In this document: positions 1 through 7,264 of the stretch, piece by piece
Layout of the letters: each line of letters opens with the position of its first letter
Numbering within the stretch: position 1 is the stretch's first letter
NCBI GenBank assembly: GCA_021159265.1
Contig: JAGGSD010000305.1
Location: forward strand, 1-17,890
Length of the DNA stretch: 17,890 nucleotides
DNA from: Syntrophobacterales bacterium
GTDB lineage: Bacteria > Desulfobacterota > Syntrophia > Syntrophales > UBA6807
Direction: 5' to 3'
The notes under the pieces: generated by a model
Databases searched by the model: none
Seen by the model: only the letters and a program-made list of their open reading frames with translations
Told to the model about the DNA's origin: nothing
Position numbers and translations under genes: made by a program

Positions 1-3000
1 GTATATAATTTTCTCCTTTTTAAATTCTGGATAGTAGTCACAGTCTCTTAATTCCCACCAGTAATTACCCTGATCATCTCTTTTGTAAAGTCCCTTGCCC
101 TTTGCTTTTATCTTTCCATTTTCAACTTTATCACCTATGCCTTTCAGGTGGTCATAAATGGCAGGGAAGTAGTTTTTGAAAAATACTTCGGGTTTTTCCT
201 TGCCCTTGTTTTGATTTGTCCATCCTGATGGGATTACTATAATCCATAAATCAGCCCACTTGTAATAGTATCTTCCAATATCTCTGCCCCGCAGAACCGG
301 TTTGATGATTTCGGTGCTCTTTGAATCTTCTCTTATCAATTTCTCCTTCGTTACGGTATCAATAATAAACGCTTTGTTAAAACCTGTTATAATCCCACGA
401 TAGATCTTCGCGTCCCAATATTTAAGAGACGTGCCATTAGCTTCTATTTTGGCCTTGATTTTCATTGTTGCATCATCAGCAAAACTAAAGCATTTAGAGT
501 CTATCTCTTTTTGCGCTATTGATAAATGATGTTTTTTTGAATAGGTATCAAGTTTGGTATCATTTGCGAAGTCTGTTTGTATATTGACCGCATTGAGAAA
601 ATGATCTGATGTTGGAGTTTCTTTTTTGAAAATGAGGATATTGGTATCGACTGTTGCTTCGAATACTTTATAACCGCCAAAGTCTATCATATTGAGTAAA
701 GTAGTTTTGTTTTTGAAAAATTTACGCAAATTTTCACCATATTTAGCCCGCATCCATTTATTGCTCGTGATAAATGTGGAAAAGCCTTCTGGTTTTAAAA
801 TCTGGTAACTTTTTTCATAGAAATAGGTGTAAATATCGGACGTTGAATTATAAACTTCATATCCAGCTTTTTTGAGTAATGGCTTTAAGTTTGTGATTGA
901 TTCCTGGCGTATATACGGCGGATTGGCTATCACCACATCAAATCCGCTGTTCTTCCTGAACAGATCGGCAAAGTAGAGTTTCCATGGGAAGAAGTTGCGT
1001 ATTTTATTACCGTGAGTCATCTCCCGCAGTTCATTCTCCACGGCCTCAAAGTCAAACTTGTATCTTTTGTCCAGTTTGGCTTTCTCGTCATCATAACATT
1101 TCTTGCGGTCTTCCTCTTTAGGAAAACCACTCGCCATTTTATTGATTCTATCTAATGCCTTGAAGTACTGTTCCTGTCGTCTTTTGAGTTCGTAATGAAA
1201 AACTTTAATGATGGCATCTTCTACTTCCTCTCTCAGGCGGATTTTATCACTGTGATGTATCGCATTGAAAAATTCACCTTGTTTTCTGTGCAGATCCTCA
1301 ATCAGCAGGTCTAACTCCTCGTTTTCACTAAAGAGCAATTCGTCACTCTTCTCTAAATTTAATGACACCCCGTGAAAATCCTCAAGCAGACTGTTACCCT
1401 GCATGATTTTGTAATCCAGATTCGGCAACGGTTTGATATCGAGATAATTTTCCTCATCCACCACAAGGGAAAGCCAGAGGCGGAGCTTGGCAATCTCGAT
1501 GGCTCCGGGGTCGATATCCACCCCATAAATGGATTCCTGGATGCAGTGGCGTTTGAATTCGTAGGCCTTTTTTCCAGTTTTAAGGTAGGTTTCCAGCACA
1601 TTCCGGGCTTTTACAATTTCATGCATCATTCCCACAGGAAATGCGCCGGAGCCGATTGCCGGGTCGCATATTTTGATTGTCTCCAGTTTTTCATCAAGTA
1701 GTTTGGCGTTTTTACGTATGGATTCATCAACCTGGTATTTGTATGTTTTTGCTCCTTCTTCCTTGGCGGTATCGTGCTCAATAGCGAATTCGCCTTTGTG
1801 TATAAAATCTTCAATATGTTTCTTTGGAATAATCGTTTTGTATCCTGTGCCTTTTAGATTTAATTGTTCCGGTTCTGAATCTCCAAATAATTTTTCCTGA
1901 GCAGGTTTGTCCTGAGACAGTGAAATTTCCCCGGTGTTGACAGCGGTATCCAGATAATTGATGAGGCTTTCCTGACACATATAGTGGACAACCTCACGCG
2001 GCGTGTAATAGGCGCCCTGACCCTTGCGCAGGTTTTCTGGAAGCAGATTTTCAAAGACTTTTCCCAGCATTTCGGGGTCAACGGCAACTTCTTTTTCCAG
2101 TGGTTCGTCTTCTTTTACGGTAAAGTTATAGCGGTCAAAGATATCCAGGATACCGGTACCTGTGTCTCCGCCCTTTGTCTTTTCCTTGTTTGAAAATAAT
2201 TCATCAGGCAAAAGGATGTTTGTGTTTTTCCAATCGTATGTCGCTTCGAATAATCCGCCATTCAGGAAAGGGATTTTGCAGTCAAATTTCGGGTAATAGC
2301 TCAAGTCAATTGTCGCCCGTCCTTCGGTAGTGGCCAATGCCTCGTAAAACAGATATTCCAGATAATCGTTGAAGAAGTTCTTGTTCTCCGCGATACATCT
2401 TCTTAGCAATGTCCCTAAAAATTTCTTATCACCCTGTCCCCATCTTTCATCTTTGGCTACGCCCAGCCACCCTTTCTTTTGCAGAAAATAGAGGAAAACT
2501 ATCTGTCCTAACAGTTTCTTGGCAAAGTTGGCGGTATCGATCGATTTGGTTTCAAATTCCTGTTTTATCTTGGTGTCTTTTTCAAGGATATGGTCGAGTT
2601 CCTTTGTCAGTTTTTCGAATAATCCTTTATAGTCCAGATAGAATTGTTGTGTAACTGCTTCAACACTGAAGGCGTCTTCTAATTCTGAGATGGTGGGATT
2701 GCCGGAATCATTTTGCAGCAGGGGCATTAACTGCTGCTGAGCGGTGTGGTTCGGCTCATTCTTGCCTACGAGAAATGAATATCTCTTTGCAGGGGTGAGT
2801 TCTTCTTTTACTTTGACTTTCCCGGATTCAGTGGCCTTCTCTTTGTATTCCATTCGCACACAGGAAAAACGCCAGTCGTCTAAATCAGGAGAAACAAAAG
2901 CGACCAGGGCCGCGTCTCTTAATATGCCGCCACGGCCCCCGTTCAAATACCACGCGATGAAATTTCGCTGCCTTGTGCGGGCATGTTCAAGCGCGGTTTC

Positions 3001-3246
3001 ACGCTTCAGGTGTACGATAAGTACGTCGACCCTTTCACCATTTGGATCTGTGTAAGCGCCGATGCGACGATATTGTTTAACGTGGTCTGCGAATGAATGT
3101 CTGATGTAGGTTCCATATAGATACGAAAAGGCTTTTGATTCATCGATATCGTTGAGGAGGTTTCGTATAAAATTTGAGAATCGGCTTTCATCGAAAGGGC
3201 GGTTGAATGTATTGGTGATTAGATTTTCTGCTGCCTGTTTATCCAT
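1..3246 (-). CDS. Eco57I/type IIG-like adenine-specific DNA methyltransferase, partial (C-terminus beyond left edge)
   Basis: The minus-strand frame stays open from ATG at 3246 to base 1, giving 1082 residues with no stop, so the C-terminus is missing. Reading the sequence: a methylase-associated N-terminal region (about 1-160), a helical middle, YYTPREV (413-419, the usual entry to the methylase core), the AdoMet-binding motif DPAIGSGAF (528-536), and the catalytic NPPY (775-778) of N6-adenine methylases. The last residues before the edge (WWELRDCDYYPEFKKEKIIY) resemble the TaqI-like C-terminal specificity domain, so perhaps 100 or more residues lie outside. The family transfers methyl groups from AdoMet to adenine, and type IIG members can also cleave. 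I see no convincing PD-(D/E)xK nuclease motif in the N-terminus; the nearest acidic/Lys stretch is DVLIVHLK at 74-81. The gene is second in an operon behind the PLD-helicase gene, 64 nt away. Its likely Shine-Dalgarno, GTGAGGGG, lies about 12 nt before the ATG, inside a palindromic repeat. The restriction-modification role is inferred from the pairing. Confidence 0.9.
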   Translation of the reverse strand, partial: MDKQAAENLITNTFNRPFDESRFSNFIRNLLNDIDESKAFSYLYGTYIRHSFADHVKQYRRIGAYTDPNGERVDVLIVHLKRETALEHARTRQRNFIAWYLNGGRGGILRDAALVAFVSPDLDDWRFSCVRMEYKEKATESGKVKVKEELTPAKRYSFLVGKNEPNHTAQQQLMPLLQNDSGNPTISELEDAFSVEAVTQQFYLDYKGLFEKLTKELDHILEKDTKIKQEFETKSIDTANFAKKLLGQIVFLYFLQKKGWLGVAKDERWGQGDKKFLGTLLRRCIAENKNFFNDYLEYLFYEALATTEGRATIDLSYYPKFDCKIPFLNGGLFEATYDWKNTNILLPDELFSNKEKTKGGDTGTGILDIFDRYNFTVKEDEPLEKEVAVDPEMLGKVFENLLPENLRKGQGAYYTPREVVHYMCQESLINYLDTAVNTGEISLSQDKPAQEKLFGDSEPEQLNLKGTGYKTIIPKKHIEDFIHKGEFAIEHDTAKEEGAKTYKYQVDESIRKNAKLLDEKLETIKICDPAIGSGAFPVGMMHEIVKARNVLETYLKTGKKAYEFKRHCIQESIYGVDIDPGAIEIAKLRLWLSLVVDEENYLDIKPLPNLDYKIMQGNSLLEDFHGVSLNLEKSDELLFSENEELDLLIEDLHRKQGEFFNAIHHSDKIRLREEVEDAIIKVFHYELKRRQEQYFKALDRINKMASGFPKEEDRKKCYDDEKAKLDKRYKFDFEAVENELREMTHGNKIRNFFPWKLYFADLFRKNSGFDVVIANPPYIRQESITNLKPLLKKAGYEVYNSTSDIYTYFYEKSYQILKPEGFSTFITSNKWMRAKYGENLRKFFKNKTTLLNMIDFGGYKVFEATVDTNILIFKKETPTSDHFLNAVNIQTDFANDTKLDTYSKKHHLSIAQKEIDSKCFSFADDATMKIKAKIEANGTSLKYWDAKIYRGIITGFNKAFIIDTVTKEKLIREDSKSTEIIKPVLRGRDIGRYYYKWADLWIIVIPSGWTNQNKGKEKPEVFFKNYFPAIYDHLKGIGDKVENGKIKAKGKGLYKRDDQGNYWWELRDCDYYPEFKKEKIIY

Positions 3247-3271
3247 GATTATATTTTGCCCCTCACCCTAA

Positions 3272-3295
3272 CCCTCTCCCTCCGTGGGGAGAGGG
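3272..3295. repeat. Palindromic repeat in the gap between helicase and methyltransferase genes
   Basis: CCCTCTCCC (3272-3280) and GGGAGAGGG (3287-3295) form a perfect 9-bp stem with a 6-nt loop. The flanking C-rich stretch CCCCTCACCCTAA (3259-3271) resembles a dispersed motif I recall from many proteobacterial genomes, though that cannot be checked here. On the minus strand the element places several GAGG-type sequences just upstream of the methyltransferase ATG. It therefore probably supplies the ribosome binding site and may fold over it. It has no T tract, so it is not a good terminator. Confidence 0.7.
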
Positions 3296-3310
3296 GATTT
3301 AACAACTTGC

Positions 3311-6300
3311 CTATTCATTTTTCGAAAGTACATTTTCGGAAGTTCCAGTCAGGAATTCGGATAAAATAACCTCTCTTTTAGATGAAGGAAACTGTTGTCC
3401 CGGTCTTTCCACATTGAGGATGTTATATGGAATGCTCTTTTTGAGAATTGCCAAAACCTTCAGGGGATTGCTCTCTTTTTCGATCTTTTTCTTGATGCCT
3501 TTGGTGGTGTTCTTCGGAATCACACCATATTCATATCCTCTCAGAACGAGTCTGATATACTCATCGTCATCATCGGTGAAGCCCTGGTATTTTCGGAATT
3601 CTTTTGCCTTCAAACGTGTGATAACATAGCGTTCATTGGAAAGCCCGCCACGTCTGCCTGATCCTTTTGGTTCAAAGTTTTCTCCTGAAATGACAAAGCG
3701 GAACTGTTCTTTGTTGTCTTCCAGCATTTGATAGAACTGTTTTGGTATTTTCTCCCGCTTTGTATCTTCGTCGCATTCCATGATATCCGCGGCTTCAAAA
3801 AAGGTGCATTCCCGGGAACCGGCGCTGCCCGACATAAAAAACTTTTTCAATTTACCTTTGCGAAAGAAAGTAATCAACTGATCGTTCTCTATGTCGCATC
3901 GTCTGGATGACCGCGCTTTCTTTGGAAGGTTTTTAATTTCTTCAAAAAGCGCGGGCTGATTATCGCGAATATCACGAATAAACTTCAGGTATTTCAACTC
4001 GGATTGTCCTTCTTCATCATCGCCCGCATACGTCTTTTTATCCGCAAGGCGTTGATACAGCGTGTCCCCGAATAATTCATGGGAAGATACAACTTCTTCG
4101 TCGGTAAGATATTTTGCATCCTCTCCAAGCGTGTCGTGGAAGGCCTGGATCTTGGATTTGATGTTATCTTCCAGGCCGATATGTCTGTCTGACTGGTCTG
4201 TGGGGAAAAAGTTGAACACGTAAATGCTTGTGTGTTCAGTTCCTACACGATTTACACGCCCCACCCTTTGAAGCACCTTTGTCGGATTCCAGGGCAGATC
4301 GTAATTTACTACGATATTTGAACGGTGCAGGTTGATGCCTTCCGCGAGTATGTCGGTGCTGATAAGAATTCGCAGATCGTCATTCCGGGTCCTGTGGGCG
4401 GGATCGTAATTTTCCTTGATGATACGCCGGGCGTCTATGACTGATTTTTTGCCCTCCGGGGTTTGCCCGCCTTCACTGGAGTAAAACAATACCTTGTTCG
4501 GGAATCGGGCGCTGAGTTTATCGTAGAGATAATCGCCCGTTTCCTTCGATTCAGTAAAGATGATTATCTTCTTGTCTTTCAGCTCATTGTTCGTTTTCAG
4601 ATCATCGATGAATGTTTCTATTTTCGGGTCCGAATCGACAACCGACCACAGATCGCGGATTGCTTTCAGTAATTTCAAGTCGGCCTTGAGGTCTTCTATA
4701 AATTCCGGCCTGAACTGTTCCACGTCATATCGGCTTATCCTTTCCTGCTCTATGAATTGATGTATCTTATCTTCGTTGTCTTCATCCAATAGATCGTAAA
4801 CGTCAACAGTCTTGCTGATATAAATCATTCCCTTGTCGAACATATCGATGAAATTAACGTATGATTCAACAAAGCGGGCAATTGTTTTACGAAAAGCATG
4901 GAAGCTGCTTTCAAGCCGTTTTACCAGGATGACCTTCATGAAACCGCCGACGTTGCGCTGGCTTTGCTTTTCAAGTTCAGAAACCTCTTCTTTCAGATAT
5001 AGCAGGGGTGTGTAGCGGGCGTATTTGAATCTTTTCAATAATTCAATGGTGTTATTGAAGGTTGAGTTTATCTCGTCGTCGAATTCATAGATGATTCTCC
5101 GAGGATCTTCCACATCGGGAAAGAATAATCCCTGTTCATCGATATCCTTGTTGAAATACTTCGTAATTTCAGACCGCGTCCTCCGCACCATCGTATATTT
5201 GAGGATATTTTCCCTGATTTTTCCAGAACCTTCCTTGATGGCACTAATGTATTCCGGATCTGATTTTTTGATATTCTTGAGTCTGTGCATGAGACTCTTA
5301 AAGAATTTTTCAAGATTCGGCACCCCCGGAATTGTTGATTTCTTGGGGATTTGGAAGAGTTTCAATTGGCTTAAAATATCATCAAAGGTGTTATTCAGGG
5401 GAGTTGCGGAAACCAGAATAACTTTTTTGCCGTGACATATCTGATGAATCATTTCAAAGCCCTGGGTATATTCATTTCTGAAACGGTGCGCTTCATCGAT
5501 GAAGATATAATCGTATTTATCTGCTCCATCCTTTATGATCTGGTCAAGTTTGCCGAGAGATTCTACCTTTGTTTTCTTGATTCCAAAGTCAAAAAATGTT
5601 TCTTCCCAGTAGTCCTTGAGTACAGGAGGACATATAACCAGCTTGCCCCCGGGCAGATGTTGAGCCAGCATTGCGGATATAAATGTCTTCCCCAGACCGA
5701 CGACATCGGCCAGAAACACTCCATTGTAAGCATCCAGGATTTTTTTGGCGGAGACAACCGCCTGTTTTTGATATTCAAGTTCCATAAAACCTTCAGGCAG
5801 GTCCAACTCGATCTCCTCATCCAGATTGATATCTTCCTTCAGGTATTCGTAGAGCATTTTCAGATATAGATGATAGGGAATGATCGCGTCATTGAGCCAG
5901 GTTTTATTCCGGATGGTTTCGACATATTCCTGTGATATGTTTACGCCGTCTTTCCACAGCGCTTCAAATTGCTTGAGGGCAAATTCAACGTCAACCCTTT
6001 CTTTTAATTCGACGTTGAATTCTCTGTTAGCGATAAGGCCGCTTCCGGAAAAATTGCTGGAGCCGGTGATTACCCTGCCGAAGTCCAACTCTCCTTCTTT
6101 GAAACGGCTGATATAGACCTTGGCATGGATGTTTTCGCTTGGATAAGCACGAAGTTCCATCTTTTTCCCGTTGCCGCCGTTGGCCATGTCCTTGTCTTTA
6201 TCGGCGCAATCGGCAGTCAGAAATTCCAGAAACTTTCTGATTCCGATTTCGGTTTCATAGGAGTCTTCCGATTCATCCATTTCGGATGCCGTTTGTTCGC

Positions 6301-6577
6301 TGAAGATACGCTTGGTCCTGCTGTGTGATTCAAAATCGAATTCGCCCCCGGATCGTGTTTCTTCGATAATCTCATAGGTCTTCTGATCGACATTGAGGCC
6401 AACCAGGATTCTGATTTTGTTGATAGTCTCGAAGGATTCGTACAACTGATAGAACCCGCTTGTGCGGAAATACCCGACCAGCACATCAAAGTATTGAACG
6501 TGCTTTAATGTTTTCCTGAACCGATCGATGAGTGCATAACCCGGTTCATTTGTGAAAAAGGTGGTGTCTGTGATCAT
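3311..6577 (-). CDS. PLD-family nuclease domain fused to Snf2-like SF2 helicase (putative restriction/defence translocase)
   Basis: 1088 residues. The N-terminal quarter carries a phospholipase-D-type catalytic motif: H151-x-K153, then D165, then GSSN (172-175). These are followed by a complete SF2/Snf2-like helicase: Walker A GLGKT (294-298), DEAH box (361-364), SAT (390-392), a second RecA-like domain with IIIFTESKETGDYL (671-684), ILAEGIN (743-749) and the arginine-finger motif QRVGRVNRVG (770-779). About 290 C-terminal residues have no motif I can name. Known family behaviour: PLD domains in DNA enzymes such as BfiI cleave phosphodiesters through the His, often as dimers, and Snf2-like motors translocate on duplex DNA. 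The gene is first in an operon with the Eco57I-like methyltransferase, so the inferred role is restriction or another anti-phage response. No Shine-Dalgarno is obvious before the ATG, and the stop is TAG. The architecture is secure. Assignment to a named system (DISARM, BREX or other) is not supported from this window. Confidence 0.92.
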   Translation of the reverse strand: MITDTTFFTNEPGYALIDRFRKTLKHVQYFDVLVGYFRTSGFYQLYESFETINKIRILVGLNVDQKTYEIIEETRSGGEFDFESHSRTKRIFSEQTASEMDESEDSYETEIGIRKFLEFLTADCADKDKDMANGGNGKKMELRAYPSENIHAKVYISRFKEGELDFGRVITGSSNFSGSGLIANREFNVELKERVDVEFALKQFEALWKDGVNISQEYVETIRNKTWLNDAIIPYHLYLKMLYEYLKEDINLDEEIELDLPEGFMELEYQKQAVVSAKKILDAYNGVFLADVVGLGKTFISAMLAQHLPGGKLVICPPVLKDYWEETFFDFGIKKTKVESLGKLDQIIKDGADKYDYIFIDEAHRFRNEYTQGFEMIHQICHGKKVILVSATPLNNTFDDILSQLKLFQIPKKSTIPGVPNLEKFFKSLMHRLKNIKKSDPEYISAIKEGSGKIRENILKYTMVRRTRSEITKYFNKDIDEQGLFFPDVEDPRRIIYEFDDEINSTFNNTIELLKRFKYARYTPLLYLKEEVSELEKQSQRNVGGFMKVILVKRLESSFHAFRKTIARFVESYVNFIDMFDKGMIYISKTVDVYDLLDEDNEDKIHQFIEQERISRYDVEQFRPEFIEDLKADLKLLKAIRDLWSVVDSDPKIETFIDDLKTNNELKDKKIIIFTESKETGDYLYDKLSARFPNKVLFYSSEGGQTPEGKKSVIDARRIIKENYDPAHRTRNDDLRILISTDILAEGINLHRSNIVVNYDLPWNPTKVLQRVGRVNRVGTEHTSIYVFNFFPTDQSDRHIGLEDNIKSKIQAFHDTLGEDAKYLTDEEVVSSHELFGDTLYQRLADKKTYAGDDEEGQSELKYLKFIRDIRDNQPALFEEIKNLPKKARSSRRCDIENDQLITFFRKGKLKKFFMSGSAGSRECTFFEAADIMECDEDTKREKIPKQFYQMLEDNKEQFRFVISGENFEPKGSGRRGGLSNERYVITRLKAKEFRKYQGFTDDDDEYIRLVLRGYEYGVIPKNTTKGIKKKIEKESNPLKVLAILKKSIPYNILNVERPGQQFPSSKREVILSEFLTGTSENVLSKNE

Positions 6578-6589
6578 TTATTTGTTCTC

Positions 6590-6595
6590 TGTTAT
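6590..6595 (-). promoter_or_regulatory. Weak candidate -10 box for the PLD-helicase operon
   Basis: On the minus strand TACAAT, a good -10 match, lies 12 nt before the ATG at 6577, just downstream of the T-tailed hairpin. No good -35 hexamer is correctly spaced: the position 17 nt upstream falls in the hairpin's G-rich arm. A transcript starting here would have almost no leader, in keeping with the absence of a clear Shine-Dalgarno. The call is tentative. Confidence 0.25.
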
Positions 6596-6614
6596 TGTAC
6601 GCTTTCAAATAAAC

Positions 6615-6653
6615 AAAAACCCTGCCTCTATTTGAGAGATACGGGGTTTTTTT
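6615..6653 (-). terminator. Terminator-like hairpin upstream of the PLD-helicase gene (possible attenuator)
   Basis: AAAAACCC (6615-6622) pairs with GGGTTTTT (6644-6651). An inner CTCT/AGAG stem (6626-6629 with 6635-6638) makes a nested hairpin. On the minus strand the stem is followed by TTTTTGTTTATTT, and on the plus strand by TTTTTTT, so it could terminate in both directions. It ends about 38 nt before the minus-strand ATG at 6577, and no minus-strand gene lies immediately upstream. It may insulate the operon from antisense read-through, or act as a leader attenuator. The fold is visible; the role is inferred. Confidence 0.6.
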
Positions 6654-6696
6654 GTGATTATCTGCCATCTTCAGAGCCTTTTTGTGTCTAATCCGG

Positions 6697-6748
6697 ACTC
6701 CGGTTTTCACCGGAGTGGCGACTTCTTACAAAGCGCCTTTGTTTTTTT
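6697..6748 (+). repeat. Double-hairpin element: perfect palindrome plus T-tailed stem-loop
   Basis: ACTCCGGT (6697-6704) and ACCGGAGT (6709-6716) form a perfect 8-bp stem with a TTTC loop. A second hairpin, ACAAAG (6728-6733) with CTTTGT (6737-6742), is followed by six Ts (6743-6748), the form of an intrinsic terminator on the plus strand. No plus-strand gene precedes it. It is either a dispersed palindromic element or the 3' end of a short RNA. A loose further inverted match, CGACTTCTT (6719-6727) against AAAAAGTCG (6773-6781), suggests the element extends to about 6781. Confidence 0.5.
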
Positions 6749-7011
6749 GTTAAGACTTTTGCATATTCAACAAAAAGTCGTGAAATGTCAAGGGAAACCA
6801 ATATCTATATGATAAGGATATAAATACAATTTTGAATTCTTAATTTTGGATTTACTGTGAAAAAAAGAGGCCAAAGGATCAAGGTTCAAGGAACAAGGTG
6901 AAAGGGCATAAATACAATTATTAATTTTGAGTTTTTAATTTTGAATTAAGGACGGAGAAAAAAGCATATGATAATGCGCAATGCGTGGCTGGTGATAAAG
7001 CGATTTCAAAC

Positions 7012-7038
7012 TTGACATTTCGGTCCTTTCAATATAAC
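7012..7038 (+). promoter_or_regulatory. Sigma70-like promoter upstream of the lipoprotein remnant and MFS gene
   Basis: A perfect -35 hexamer TTGACA (7012-7017) and a 5/6 match to the -10 hexamer, TATAAC (7033-7038), are separated by 15 bp, slightly shorter than ideal. Transcription would start near 7045, about 20 nt before the ATG of the small lipoprotein-like ORF, and would run on into the transporter gene. It is the best promoter match I found in the window. Confidence 0.55.
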
Positions 7039-7064
7039 AGCTCAAAACACCTGCTGACATCAGA

Positions 7065-7264
7065 ATGGAAGAAGATAGGCAGCATCTACCTGGTGGTATA
7101 TCGATAGCGGCTGTTTTTCTTTTTTGTTGCATTGCCCTCTGGTCATGCGCCATGCCGCAAAAGGTAATTTCGACAAAGCGAAACAATCGTTTCGAAAAGC
7201 CCTCGACATCGACGCCGACAATACCCCAATCGCTAAACTAATCGCCAAGCACGTAACAACAGTT
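7065..7264 (+). pseudogene. Frameshifted remnant of a lipoprotein with a TPR repeat
   Basis: From ATG 7065 a 58-residue frame runs to TAA at 7239-7241. It begins MEEDRQHLPGGISIAAVFLF and continues through a hydrophobic core to LWSC, a fair lipobox with Cys at residue 28. Just past that point the useful coding signal moves to another frame, where codons from about 7151 read AAKGNFDKAKQSFRKALDID, a near-consensus TPR helix pair. Export signal and TPR thus sit in different frames, meeting near the AAAA run at 7159-7162. The TPR frame then continues without a stop into the MFS gene. I read this as a small exported TPR lipoprotein broken by a frameshift, and perhaps a deletion because almost no linker remains. 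A sequencing or assembly indel would look the same. The 58-residue ORF could instead be intact and unrelated. Confidence 0.5.

Larger units (their letters stand above)
6578..7064. other. Intergenic region (~490 nt) with hairpins and A+T-rich repeats between divergent genes
   Basis: No convincing gene. It contains, left to right: a terminator-like hairpin (6615-6653), a palindrome with a second T-tailed hairpin (6697-6748), a 12-bp direct repeat ATAAATACAATT at 6820-6831 and 6908-6919, each copy followed by TTGAATT/TTAATTTT-rich sequence, a CAAGGTTCAAGGAACAAGG stretch (6880-6898) of a type that recurs elsewhere in the window, and a plus-strand promoter (7012-7038). The base composition is much more A+T-rich than in neighbouring genes. 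Confidence 0.6.

Noticed and set aside
1372..2654. Plus-strand open frames opposite the methyltransferase (for example 1372-1701, 1673-1900, 2409-2654)
   Set aside because: They are antisense to a long minus-strand frame with clear methyltransferase motifs, show no family features, and are short.
5432..5869. 145-residue plus-strand frame opposite the PLD-helicase gene
   Set aside because: Antisense shadow of the Walker A region of the helicase, with no recognisable domain.
1..6577. Naming the cassette as BREX (PglX plus helicase) or DISARM (DrmMI/DrmD)
   Set aside because: No PglZ, BrxC, DrmA or DrmB gene is in the window, and the left flank is missing. Helicase plus methyltransferase alone is not enough.
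7124..7264. TTG 7124 as the start of the MFS transporter
   Set aside because: The added 47 residues look like a TPR helix pair, not an MFS N-terminus, and TTG lacks a Shine-Dalgarno.
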